64,000 nucleotides of DNA, taken from positions 690,554-754,553 of the forward strand of contig NZ_LGCI01000005.1 in assembly GCF_001281525.1 (NCBI RefSeq), in the 5' to 3' direction. A model generated the notes under the pieces. That model was not told where the DNA came from. It did not search any database and saw only the letters and a program-made list of their open reading frames with translations. Position 1 is the first letter of the stretch, and every line of letters begins with the position of its first letter. Below are positions 8,491 through 16,160 of this stretch, piece after piece. The position numbers and the translations under genes were made by a program. This DNA is from Lysinibacillus macroides. GTDB taxonomy: Bacteria > Bacillota > Bacilli > Bacillales_A > Planococcaceae.

Positions 8491-9186
8491 CTAAAGCTGC
8501 TCCTTTTCAGTAAAATAAGCCAATAATACCTGTGGTGAGGTAAAGGTTTTGTCTGGGTGAAAAGGTGCATTTGGTTGTGCTTTTTGACGGTGATTAAACC
8601 AAATAGCTTGCCATCCTACTTGCTTCGCTCCAATAATATCATTTTCATAGGAGTCCCCAATATAAAGAGTATGTGTCTTCTGTAAATGAAGTTTATGCTC
8701 TACAAATTCAAAGGCACATGCTGACGGTTTGACATGGCCGATACTACCAGAAATAAAAATATGCTCTTTTGGGATCCATTTAGTGAGCTGTAGCTGTTGG
8801 ATTTTCCTCATTTGGTGCTCAAAGGGACCATTCGTTAGTATCCCAAGCTGCTTATTTTGCTGTAGCAGCTGCTCAAATAACTGTCGAATTTCAGGGAATA
8901 GTGTAATCTTTTGCTGCTCTTCTTCATAAGTTTTTTGAAATTGGCGAGCTGTGTTTTCATCAAGGGAAATACCAAAATCATGACAAGCTGCCGTTAGGCG
9001 ATATAGTTGCTGCTCTTGTTGTGACATTGTACTAGTAAAGACCTCATCGCTATATTTTCGACTAGCAATATAGAACTGTTCGACTGGAATATGGAGTAGG
9101 TGACCAAAATATTGTTCAAATGCCTTGCGAAAAGGCTGTAATTGATTATATAAAGTATCATCTACATCGAAGATAATAGTTTGCAT
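8491..9186 (-). CDS. HAD-family hydrolase (YjjG-like nucleotidase type)
   Basis: A 231-residue HAD hydrolase with motif I FDVDDTLYN (the DxDDT variant seen in YjjG-type pyrimidine nucleotidases), motif II ILTNGPFEHQMRK, a Lys in GHVKPSACAFEF and motif IV YIGDSYENDIIGAKQVGW. It would dephosphorylate a small metabolite such as a nucleoside monophosphate. It stands alone between two terminator-like regions, so no partner is indicated. The start codon has AAGGA upstream on the minus strand. Confidence 0.83.
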   Translation of the reverse strand: MQTIIFDVDDTLYNQLQPFRKAFEQYFGHLLHIPVEQFYIASRKYSDEVFTSTMSQQEQQLYRLTAACHDFGISLDENTARQFQKTYEEEQQKITLFPEIRQLFEQLLQQNKQLGILTNGPFEHQMRKIQQLQLTKWIPKEHIFISGSIGHVKPSACAFEFVEHKLHLQKTHTLYIGDSYENDIIGAKQVGWQAIWFNHRQKAQPNAPFHPDKTFTSPQVLLAYFTEKEQL

Positions 9187-9330
9187 GTCTGATGCGTCCT
9201 TCCTTTGCTGACTAGCATTATCATAACATGTTTTACGTTTACGTTGGCGAGCTTCTAGTATGAAAGAGACCTATAAGAAGCTTCCTGTTCCGTTTGCAGT
9301 TTTAGATGAAATTAAGAAAGGAGATCGATT

Positions 9331-10140
9331 ATGTATAAACTACTGGCAATTGATATGGATGGCACATTATTAAACGAGCACCATGAAGTGACCATAGAAG
9401 TTCGTGAGGCACTGGATCAAGTACGTGCAAAGGGTGTAAAGGTGGTGCTATGCACAGGCAGACCACTAGCAGGTGTTCAATCGTACATAAAGAAGCTTCA
9501 ACTGGATGGTGAAGAGGATTTTATCATTATTAATAATGGAGCCATTGTACAAAATACTTCTACGAATGAGGTTATATCGAAGCAATTCTTGAATTATCAG
9601 GACCTAACGTTGATTCACCAAATTAGTTATGAGTTGCAGACACCCATGCATTTCTTTGATGAAAATTGTCTATATACAACGAATAAATTAATTAGCCCTT
9701 ACACGGTATATGAAGCATATGTGACCAAAATACCTTTTCGCTATACGGCATTTGATGATGTACCACGAGATATTGAGATACCAAAGGCTATGTTTATTGA
9801 TGAACCTGCCTTATTGAATCAAACAATTGAGCGTATCCCAGCAATCATGAAGGAAAGGTATATGCTTGTGAAAAGTATGCCGTTTTATTTGGAGATTCTT
9901 CATAAAGAAGTGAATAAAGGGGCTGCTATCAAACAGTTGGCTGAAAAGTTAGGCATTCGACGTGAAGAAGTACTAGCAATAGGAGACAATGCAAACGACT
10001 TACCTATGATTCAATTTGCAGGATGTGGAGTTGCAATGGGAAATGCTATTCCCGCTATAAAGGCTATTGCAGATTATGAAACGACATCTAATAATGAGAA
10101 CGGTGTTGCACGTGCAATTTATGACTTGCTCTTAACATAA
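9331..10140 (+). CDS. Cof-type HAD-IIB sugar phosphatase (YidA-like)
   Basis: A 269-residue Cof/YidA-family phosphatase. Motif I is AIDMDGTLLN, motif II CTGRPLAG, the catalytic Lys lies in HKEVNKGAAIKQLA and motif IV is AIGDNANDLPMI; the C2-type cap occupies about residues 85-190. The family hydrolyses sugar phosphates and related compounds with broad specificity. GAAAGGAG precedes the ATG. It is a single-gene unit. Confidence 0.87.
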   Translation: MYKLLAIDMDGTLLNEHHEVTIEVREALDQVRAKGVKVVLCTGRPLAGVQSYIKKLQLDGEEDFIIINNGAIVQNTSTNEVISKQFLNYQDLTLIHQISYELQTPMHFFDENCLYTTNKLISPYTVYEAYVTKIPFRYTAFDDVPRDIEIPKAMFIDEPALLNQTIERIPAIMKERYMLVKSMPFYLEILHKEVNKGAAIKQLAEKLGIRREEVLAIGDNANDLPMIQFAGCGVAMGNAIPAIKAIADYETTSNNENGVARAIYDLLLT

Positions 10141-10297
10141 TTAATGACAACTCGCTGTTACACCTAACTTACCTATCTGTAACAGGTAAAAGGCTGAGAA
10201 GGGGTGGAGCTACGATAGTGCTCTCTTCAAGTTAAAGTTTTTACGCTAGCTTTTGGAGAGCATTATCTAAGTAGCAGACTTTTCTGTAAGAAACGCC
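10141..10297. other. Intergenic region with overlapping inverted repeats
   Basis: No gene is seen. It contains TTACCTA/AGGTAA and TGTTACA/TGTAACA arms that compete for the same bases (about 10155-10190), followed by a long imperfect hairpin in which GTGCTCTC near 10218 pairs with GAGAGCAT near 10257. The latter could end transcripts from either side. Confidence 0.4.
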
Positions 10298-10612
10298 TTA
10301 CCATTCACGTTCCCTTAATGCTTCTTCCACATCAATAGCAATATTGTATACTTGTAATATATCTATCACAGTTTCTGCAATACTATCTCTCGCAACGGTT
10401 TCAATTTCACTATTATGCTTATAAAACTCATCTTCTAAATCATTAATGGCTAATGTCATCTCATCAAACTTCTCTTGAATAGCCACTAAGGAATGAGAAT
10501 TCTGCGCTAAATATTGAACAACATCCTCTAATAATTCTTTAATTTTATCAACTAAGAACGTTGGATAATAATCATCCTTATACATAATTTCTAAATATTT
10601 TATTTCCTTCAT
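10298..10612 (-). CDS. DUF5713 family protein
   Basis: A 104-residue acidic soluble protein. KYLEIMYKDDYYPTFLVDKIK near the start, then EDEFYKHNSEIETVARDSIAE and a charged C-terminus ending in REREW, match the DUF5713 pattern as I remember it. The function of the family is unknown. The frame extends upstream, but TAAAGGAGCGG on the minus strand selects the ATG at 10612. It follows the small gene at 10632-10976 with a 19-bp gap, so the two are probably cotranscribed. Confidence 0.72.
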   Translation of the reverse strand: MKEIKYLEIMYKDDYYPTFLVDKIKELLEDVVQYLAQNSHSLVAIQEKFDEMTLAINDLEDEFYKHNSEIETVARDSIAETVIDILQVYNIAIDVEEALREREW

Positions 10613-10631
10613 CACATTCCGCTCCTTTATA

Positions 10632-10976
10632 TTAATTTGGCATTTGCCAGCCATTTTCTTTAGCCCAAATAGCCTCTACATCATCTAAATGCACATGCCA
10701 ATCGCCATCGACAATGACTTGGCGAATTTCTGTTAAACATTGGAGCCAATAAAATAGTGTTTGTACCGTTGCTTCATAGTCGTCTACTAGAGGCAGTTTC
10801 GTTGCCCCTTGAAAAATGGTAGTAGTTGTATCAGCATCATACACATAAAAAGTTTCCCCAATATCTGACCATTGAAAATTGTTATTGTATGTAGTGATAA
10901 TGGCAGTTATCTTTTTATTTTCTTCGTTCGTTAATGGTTTATTCCGCACACATGTATAATAAAGAGACACACTCAT
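10632..10976 (-). CDS. Hypothetical small soluble protein
   Basis: A 114-residue protein that I do not recognise. It is rich in aromatic and acidic residues, has no membrane segment or signal peptide, and contains FQWSDIGETFYVYD and a C-terminal WHVHLDDVEAIWAKENGW segment. TAGGAGATTAG on the minus strand is well placed for the ATG at 10976. It is the first gene of a two-gene unit with the DUF5713 gene. Its size and composition recall immunity-type or SUKH-like cytoplasmic proteins, but there is no toxin gene beside it. Confidence 0.65.
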   Translation of the reverse strand: MSVSLYYTCVRNKPLTNEENKKITAIITTYNNNFQWSDIGETFYVYDADTTTTIFQGATKLPLVDDYEATVQTLFYWLQCLTEIRQVIVDGDWHVHLDDVEAIWAKENGWQMPN

Positions 10977-11525
10977 AATATCTAATCTCCTATCCTTTAT
11001 GCTACTTTTACGTATTCAAAAATGTGTGTTCTATTGCTGAATTGCCAAAGTACGGGGTAAATTTTCTATAAAAGCACCCATTTTTATCCCTTCTCTCTTT
11101 ATTCCATTATTCTATAATGTCTTTATTCATACATGATGCAGAAAGCCCTAAAAATTCTAATCTAATAGATTTATTATTTTTACAAAATATACAAATTCAC
11201 TGAACATAAAAATAAGGAGTTTTATATCGAGCTAAAAATATACCTGTCAATTCGCTTTGTCTAAAAAGGATAGAAATTCTGAAGGAAGAAGACTATTCAA
11301 TCTTGCTCAACATCGAAGTAAGGGAAAATTAACCGTGATTGCGCTAGCATTGTTAAAATCAAGTATATTAAAAGCTATCTGTGTTAGTAAAGTTTCGCTA
11401 ATAGAGCAGTAGAAACCTTCCAAAAGCATTATTTTAGAAACCAACTAAAGCCTTGCTAGAATAAGGATATTTCGAATATGGTATCGATCTCTCTATGCAC
11501 AAAGCTTATCTTTTGCTATTTATAC
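10977..11525. other. Gene-free stretch
   Basis: I see no open frame with a ribosome binding site, no RNA gene and no repeat in this AT-rich stretch. It probably holds the promoter of the leftward pair at its lower end and decayed sequence elsewhere. Confidence 0.5.
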
Positions 11526-11565
11526 AAAAAAGTAGCCCACGTTGCTTTTAAGAACATCGTGAGCT
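11526..11565 (-). terminator. Terminator of the phospholipase-like gene
   Basis: On the minus strand AGCTCACG pairs with CGTGGGCT (one G-T pair) around a loop and is followed by ACTTTTTTG, immediately after the stop codon of the phospholipase A2-like gene. Confidence 0.8.
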
Positions 11566-11571
11566 TGGTTG

Positions 11572-11835
11572 TTAAAAGAAGCGATTGCGTAATTCAAAAA
11601 CCCGATAAAATAATCGAGCATCTTTAGCGGTTTGATGAGAGATATTCATATGAGGGAGAAGACATTGCTGAAATAATTTATCACAATGGCTCGAACGGCC
11701 ATAGCGTGCATAACATTCATCATGCTGTTGGCAGCAAGCATCTACAGCATTTGTAGGCTTACCTGGTCCTGAGCAGCCTGGTCCACAATAGCGATAGCCA
11801 GGGTAGCAAAAGCCGAACTTGCGCCTGTTGTTCAT
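11572..11835 (-). CDS. Small phospholipase A2-like protein
   Basis: An 87-residue Cys-rich protein with the signature of the phospholipase A2 superfamily. The Ca2+-binding loop is RYCGPGCSGPG, and the catalytic helix is VDACCQQHDECYARYG with the His-Asp pair; later Cys lie in HCDKLFQQC. Family members hydrolyse the sn-2 ester of phospholipids with Ca2+. There is no classical signal peptide; the N-terminus is MNNRRKFGFCYPGY. The eight Cys could form the disulphides typical of the fold if the protein reaches an oxidising place such as the spore coat; that location is speculation. AAGGGGG precedes the ATG and a terminator follows the stop. Confidence 0.78.
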   Translation of the reverse strand: MNNRRKFGFCYPGYRYCGPGCSGPGKPTNAVDACCQQHDECYARYGRSSHCDKLFQQCLLPHMNISHQTAKDARLFYRVFELRNRFF

Positions 11836-12012
11836 CTATTTACCCCCTTTTCTAAAAAACTTTTACTATAAAATATGTAAAATTTCATACCTAAAAAGGA
11901 TGAAAAACTAGAAAATAAACTAATTTGTAAGGTTGCTGTAAGCTTAAAAGAAAATAATTGTAAGGGTGGCGAGCTATACTGGCTATAGTTTAATAAAAGG
12001 AGCATCCTCAAC

Positions 12013-13056
12013 ATGAAACCATCCATTACACAAAAAGAACGAATTGCTTCCTTAGATATTATTCGAGGATTGGCGCTACTGGGAATTTTATTTATTAATG
12101 TCGGAGCCTATCAGGTTTTAATAGAGGGTGGACCAAGACCTGATTACAGTGGTATCAATGGTGTGATCAATTCACTTATTACTATTTTTATTGAAAAAAA
12201 GTTTTTTTCCATTTTTTCTTTTTTATTTGGGATTGGTTTTTATATTTTTGCATCCCGTGCAGAGGCTCGGGGAGATCAACCGAAACGACGCTTTGCTAGA
12301 CGTTTAATGGCATTATGGATAATAGGTATTGTGCATATTGTTATATTTTGGGGTTCAATTCTAGCGATGTATGCAGTCGTTGGTTTTTTATTGTTGCCAT
12401 TTTATCGTGCGCAAATGGCAACGATTCGTCAATGGCTGTTTACTATTATTACACTCCATCTCCTTGCTACTGTAGGACAATTGTTGATGTCTACTAACAC
12501 AGCATTGTCCATTGCTTTAAATGTTTTAGGCAATGATACAATAACTATTTTTATTATGTTTTTAAGCGGCTTTTATGTAGCGAAAGCACGCTGGATTAAT
12601 CATATTCAACAATATATGCACAATATTAAACGGATACTTTATATAACATGTCCATTCTTTATTGGTTTTTCTCTGTGGATTTGGTTTGCCTCACAGGCGG
12701 ACAATTCTCATCTCCAAGCCATTATTAGCTTAGGGGCCATTCCAACCACTTATTTTTATTTAGCTTGTTTATTTATACTGATGGACAATAAACAGCTAGC
12801 CAAGCTTCTTCAGCCAATTGGACGAGTAGGGCAAATGGCCTTGACGAACTATTTACTACAAAGCCTAATTGGTATGATGATCATTTCATTAATGGGGCTA
12901 GAAGTTGTTTCACCGTCAGATACTGTTGTAATCGCACTGATTATTTTTATGATTCAAATATTCTTTAGTGTGATTTGGCTTAAATTCTTTACTATAGGTC
13001 CATTTGAAAAACTATGGCGTTATATGACCTATGGTAAAAAAACAGTGGCAAAATAG
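12013..13056 (+). CDS. DUF418 family membrane protein (YeiB-like)
   Basis: A 347-residue polytopic membrane protein. ERIASLDIIRGLALLGILFINV at the N-terminus is the diagnostic start of the YeiB/DUF418 family, and FFSIFSFLFGIGFYIFA follows, as usual. The C-terminal domain contains GQMALTNYLLQS and ends with PFEKLWRYMTYG, both typical of DUF418. About eight to ten hydrophobic segments are visible. The family is uncharacterised biochemically and is distantly related to membrane acyltransferases. AAAGGAG lies upstream of the ATG. It is a single-gene unit. Confidence 0.88.
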   Translation: MKPSITQKERIASLDIIRGLALLGILFINVGAYQVLIEGGPRPDYSGINGVINSLITIFIEKKFFSIFSFLFGIGFYIFASRAEARGDQPKRRFARRLMALWIIGIVHIVIFWGSILAMYAVVGFLLLPFYRAQMATIRQWLFTIITLHLLATVGQLLMSTNTALSIALNVLGNDTITIFIMFLSGFYVAKARWINHIQQYMHNIKRILYITCPFFIGFSLWIWFASQADNSHLQAIISLGAIPTTYFYLACLFILMDNKQLAKLLQPIGRVGQMALTNYLLQSLIGMMIISLMGLEVVSPSDTVVIALIIFMIQIFFSVIWLKFFTIGPFEKLWRYMTYGKKTVAK

Positions 13057-13209
13057 TGATAAGGATCAATAGTTGAATGCTACAATCAGTGATACTTTTT
13101 AACCGTATTAGCAAGAGCAGCGTAGACTATCTTTGTATTCGTATAAAAAATGATTTATATTCAATATAGATAATGAAGTGGTTGATTAAACGCTGAGGAG
13201 GGAATGAGG

Positions 13210-13419
13210 ATGTTTAAAAAATATTTTGAGAATCGTAGAAAGCGTAAAGGGCTACATCGTTTAACACAGGAATCAACGAATGATTATACATTTAACACAA
13301 TGGATATTACTTCTGGTACTTCCAGTGAGCGTTGTGATTCTTATAGTTCCAGCTATGATAGTTATTCAACCTCAGATGATTCCAGTAGTTCATCTGACTC
13401 TGGGGGCTCTTGTGATTAA
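13210..13419 (+). CDS. Small protein with Ser/Asp-rich tail
   Basis: A 69-residue protein that I do not recognise. The first 20 residues are strongly basic (FKKYFENRRKRKGLHR). The last 35 are low-complexity Ser/Asp/Tyr, ending in SDSGGSCD, with two Cys in all. It has no membrane segment. GAGGAGGG at 13195-13202 selects the second ATG (13210) over the one at 13204. The charge split (basic head, acidic hydroxyl-rich tail) suggests a nucleic-acid- or wall-binding peptide, but nothing else supports a role. Confidence 0.55.
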   Translation: MFKKYFENRRKRKGLHRLTQESTNDYTFNTMDITSGTSSERCDSYSSSYDSYSTSDDSSSSSDSGGSCD

Positions 13420-13469
13420 GCTTGGGATCACTTGAAAATGAAAAGCAAACTAATTAGATAGAAAGACAC

Positions 13470-13505
13470 TAAAAATCGGCAACACTAATTAAAAATGTTG
13501 CCGAT
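13470..13505 (-). terminator. Terminator of the YbaK gene
   Basis: ATCGGCAACA at 13475-13484 pairs perfectly with TGTTGCCGAT at 13496-13505. On the minus strand the stem is followed by TTTTTAG. Confidence 0.85.
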
Positions 13506-13519
13506 CATAGTTGAGTGTT

Positions 13520-13993
13520 TTATGGCTGCCAGCCCTTACAGACATCCACCCATTCTTTATAAGGTGTGTATGTTTCTAGCTCTGAAACAGTGACCTCGAT
13601 AGCAGAATTGCTACTTCCACAGGCTGGAAATACGGTTGTAAAACGTTTTAGTGATTCGTCCAAATAGATGCTTACATCTTCATTGACCCCAAAAGGACAA
13701 ACGCCTCCAACCTCATGGCCAATTTTCTCTTCCACATCCTCTTTTGCCAACATTTTCGCCTTTGTACCAAACAATGCTTTATATTTGGTATTGTCAATTT
13801 TTGCATCGCCTGCCGCAACGATTAGGATGGCTTTGCCGTCCACAAGAAATGATAAGGTTTTTGCGATGCGTTCAGGCTCACAGCCCAGTGCCTGTGCAGC
13901 TAATTCAACAGTGGCAGAGCTCTCCTCCAATTCTTGTATTTTATGCTCAACATGCCATTGCGCTAAATGCTGACGTACTTTTTCTATAGCCAT
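13520..13993 (-). CDS. YbaK/EbsC-family aminoacyl-tRNA deacylase
   Basis: A 157-residue protein of the YbaK/ProX group, which hydrolyses misacylated tRNAs (for example Cys-tRNA-Pro or Ala-tRNA-Pro) in the cytoplasm. The conserved features are ALGCEPERIAKTLSFLVDGKAILIVAAGDAKID, the Lys-rich KYKALFGTKAKM segment, VGGVCPFGV and FPACGSSNSAIEVTVSEL. Length and motif order match stand-alone YbaK-fold deacylases. The exact tRNA cannot be told. It is monocistronic with a strong terminator and a GGAGG-type site upstream. Confidence 0.87.
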   Translation of the reverse strand: MAIEKVRQHLAQWHVEHKIQELEESSATVELAAQALGCEPERIAKTLSFLVDGKAILIVAAGDAKIDNTKYKALFGTKAKMLAKEDVEEKIGHEVGGVCPFGVNEDVSIYLDESLKRFTTVFPACGSSNSAIEVTVSELETYTPYKEWVDVCKGWQP

Positions 13994-14114
13994 ATGTACA
14001 TTCCTCCTTGCTGTATAAAATCATCTTATCATAATCTTCAGAATATATGGTTGCAAGTGGCTTATTTTTCAAGTATCATTAGTGTAAAATTACACTAAAA
14101 GGGAGGAGTGGGTA

Positions 14115-15263
14115 ATGGTTAAATTACTCCAAATAGTAAGCGTATTAATTGCTCTATCATTTGTAACATTTATAGTATCGTTTATTCTCATACTAAGCGG
14201 ATATTTACATCTTATGGGGTTAGTTTGGACAATTTCTGCTTGTTTATTTGTACTAATTGTTTGTTACCTATTCAATTGGCTTAATACAAAAAAGAAAAAG
14301 GGATGGTTAATGGGTATAATGAGTGTGGCATTACTGCTTGTGGCCATCAAACCTCTTCACCATTATTATAAAATGAGTATTCCTACTGTAGATGCAGAAA
14401 TTGATGTCTTTGCCTATGAGCCATTTTCGAGCAATAACAAGGTAATAACGCCTGATACCAAAGCATCCTTACAGTTAACACAGCCATTGCCACGCTTAGA
14501 TGGTGCAACAGCTATGTATCCTTTATATGCAGCATTTGTAGAGGCGACCTATCCTAAAAATAGTTATTCACCGTATGAAAGTATTGTAAAGGTTAGCCGC
14601 ACACCAGAAGCCTATCAAAATTTAATAGCAGGCGATACAGATATTATTTTTGTAGCGGCTCCATCTACATCACAGGAATGGCTGGCTGAAAACAAGGGAC
14701 TAACCTTTAAAATGACACCAATTGGGCGAGAGGCATTTGTCTTTTTTGTTCATGCTAAAAATAGTATTGATCATTTAACACTTGAGCAGGTAAAGCAAAT
14801 ATATGCGGGTGACATAACAAATTGGCGTGAGGTAGGTGGTGAGGATGCTGCCGTCCGTGCTTTTCAGCGTCCAGCAGATAGCGGCAGTCAAACAGCACTT
14901 GAAAAGATGATGGGCAATCAGCCTATTATGGAAGCGCCAACCGAAGATATTGCCTCAGGAATGGGTGGCATTATTCGAGAGGTGTCAAAGTATCGAAATT
15001 ATAAAAATGCTCTTGGCTATACATTTCGTTATTATTCAACGGAGATGGTCAATAATAAAGAAATTAAATTATTATCCATTGACGGTGTAGCGCCGACAAA
15101 AGAGAATATTCAAAATGGTACATATCCTTTAATAGCTGAATTTTATGCAGTGACAGCAGGAACAGAAAATCCAAATGCACAGAAGCTAATTGATTGGATA
15201 TGTTCAGATGAGGGGCAGGCGATGATCGAAAAGGTTGGCTATGTACCAGTGGAAAAGAATTAA
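14115..15263 (+). CDS. Membrane-anchored PstS-like substrate-binding protein
   Basis: A 382-residue protein with three hydrophobic segments in the first 90 residues, followed by an extracytoplasmic PBP-like domain of the PstS type (PLPRLDGATAMYPLYAAFVEA, FVAAPSTSQEWL, QVKQIYAGDITNWREVGG, RPADSGSQTALEKMM). Conventional PstS is a lipoprotein; here a multi-helix anchor replaces the lipobox. No permease or ATPase genes are beside it, so it may sense an anion rather than deliver it to a transporter. GGGAGGAG precedes the ATG. Confidence 0.78.
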   Translation: MVKLLQIVSVLIALSFVTFIVSFILILSGYLHLMGLVWTISACLFVLIVCYLFNWLNTKKKKGWLMGIMSVALLLVAIKPLHHYYKMSIPTVDAEIDVFAYEPFSSNNKVITPDTKASLQLTQPLPRLDGATAMYPLYAAFVEATYPKNSYSPYESIVKVSRTPEAYQNLIAGDTDIIFVAAPSTSQEWLAENKGLTFKMTPIGREAFVFFVHAKNSIDHLTLEQVKQIYAGDITNWREVGGEDAAVRAFQRPADSGSQTALEKMMGNQPIMEAPTEDIASGMGGIIREVSKYRNYKNALGYTFRYYSTEMVNNKEIKLLSIDGVAPTKENIQNGTYPLIAEFYAVTAGTENPNAQKLIDWICSDEGQAMIEKVGYVPVEKN

Positions 15264-15289
15264 AAAATTTGCTATACTAAAAGGAACAT

Positions 15290-15427
15290 TATAGAGCTAA
15301 AGTTTTCTAGGGTTCCGTAGCTTATGCTAGTCTGGACCGAGAGAAAACCACAAATTTATTTTGTGACACGGAAGGATAAAAGCCTGGGAGATACTGTTGT
15401 TAGACAGTTTCTTCGGGCTTTTTTATT
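15290..15427 (+). ncRNA. Guanidine-I (ykkC) riboswitch with terminator
   Basis: The leader contains the conserved blocks of the ykkC class I guanidine riboswitch in order: CTAGGGTTCCG, CTAGTCTGGACCGAGAGA, then ACACGGAAGGATAAAAGCC and GGGAGA. A terminator stem of AGCCTG with CGGGCT followed by TTTTTT ends the element at about 15425. The class binds guanidinium and lets transcription proceed into guanidine export or degradation genes. The two SMR exporter genes directly downstream match this regulon. Confidence 0.93.
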
Positions 15428-15454
15428 TGGTTAAAAATATGGGAGGGATTTAGG

Positions 15455-15796
15455 GTGAATAAACAATGGTTAAGTGTTATTATTGCGGCTTGCTTTGAGG
15501 TTGGCTGGGTCATTGGCTTAAAGCATGCCACTAGTGTATGGGAGTGGATAGGTACAGCTATTGCTATCTTTATTAGTTTTTATCTGCTCATTAAAGCAGG
15601 GGAGCATTTACCTGTTGGTACGGTATATGCCGTTTTTGTCGGCTTAGGAACAACCGGTACTGTCTGTGCAGATAGCTTGTTGTTTGGAGAGCCGTGGAAA
15701 TTGGCGAAGATCGTATGCATTGTTGTGTTGCTTGCAGGGGTTGTTGGCTTAAAGCTTGTAACAGGAGAGCCACAGGAAAAAGAGGTGAGTAGATAA
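15455..15796 (+). CDS. SMR guanidinium exporter subunit 1 (Gdx/YkkC-like)
   Basis: A 113-residue small multidrug resistance protein with four transmembrane helices. The membrane Glu of CFEVGW in helix 1 is the substrate and proton site of the family. GLKHATSVWEW and PVGTVYAVFVGLGTTGTV follow the Gdx pattern. It starts at GTG with GGGAGGG 7 bases upstream. It is the first gene under the guanidine-I riboswitch and overlaps the second subunit gene, so the two probably form a heteromeric proton-coupled guanidinium exporter, as YkkCD-type pairs do. Confidence 0.92.
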   Translation: MNKQWLSVIIAACFEVGWVIGLKHATSVWEWIGTAIAIFISFYLLIKAGEHLPVGTVYAVFVGLGTTGTVCADSLLFGEPWKLAKIVCIVVLLAGVVGLKLVTGEPQEKEVSR

Positions 15797-16110
15797 TGGC
15801 ATGGATAGCATTAGTGATTGCTGGGCTATGTGAAATGATGGGTGTTTATATGATTAGTAAATATAATAAGGTTAAGAATATAAAAAATCTAGGGCTGTTA
15901 ATTTTCGCATTTGTCTTAAGCTTTGTAGGGCTTGCTTACGCTATGGAGACATTGCCAATGGGAACAGCCTATGCAATTTGGACAGGTATTGGTGCAGCAG
16001 GAGGGGCCTTGCTAGGGATGCTATTTTTTAATGAATCCAAGGACTGGCGACGAGTTGCTTGTATTGTGCTTGTTTTAGGAGCAGCTATTATGCTGAAATT
16101 ACTATCGTGA
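15796..16110 (+). CDS. SMR guanidinium exporter subunit 2 (Gdx/YkkD-like)
   Basis: A 104-residue four-helix SMR protein, the partner of the preceding gene. The key Glu is in LCEMMGV, and PMGTAYAIWTGIGAAGGALLG matches the conserved helix 3 region. The start codon overlaps the upstream stop (TAATG), which implies translational coupling and equal subunit supply. It is followed by a bidirectional terminator. Confidence 0.92.
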   Translation: MAWIALVIAGLCEMMGVYMISKYNKVKNIKNLGLLIFAFVLSFVGLAYAMETLPMGTAYAIWTGIGAAGGALLGMLFFNESKDWRRVACIVLVLGAAIMLKLLS

Positions 16111-16114
16111 ATAT

Positions 16115-16158
16115 AAAAAATGCACTCCCGCTTACAATTACGGAAGTGCATTTTTTTC
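16115..16158. terminator. Bidirectional terminator (SMR pair / opuA operon)
   Basis: ATGCACTCCCG at 16120-16130 pairs with CGGAAGTGCAT at 16141-16151, flanked by A-rich and T-rich runs on both sides. It serves both convergent transcripts. Confidence 0.85.
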
Positions 16159-16160
16159 GC

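Noticed and set aside
10190-10215. TPP riboswitch (CTGAGAAGGGG motif)
   Set aside because: Only a short piece resembles the thi box, the rest of the element is absent, and no thiamine gene follows on either strand.
11832-12026. Small minus-strand frame between the phospholipase-like and DUF418 genes
   Set aside because: No ribosome binding site, and it covers the promoter region of the DUF418 gene.
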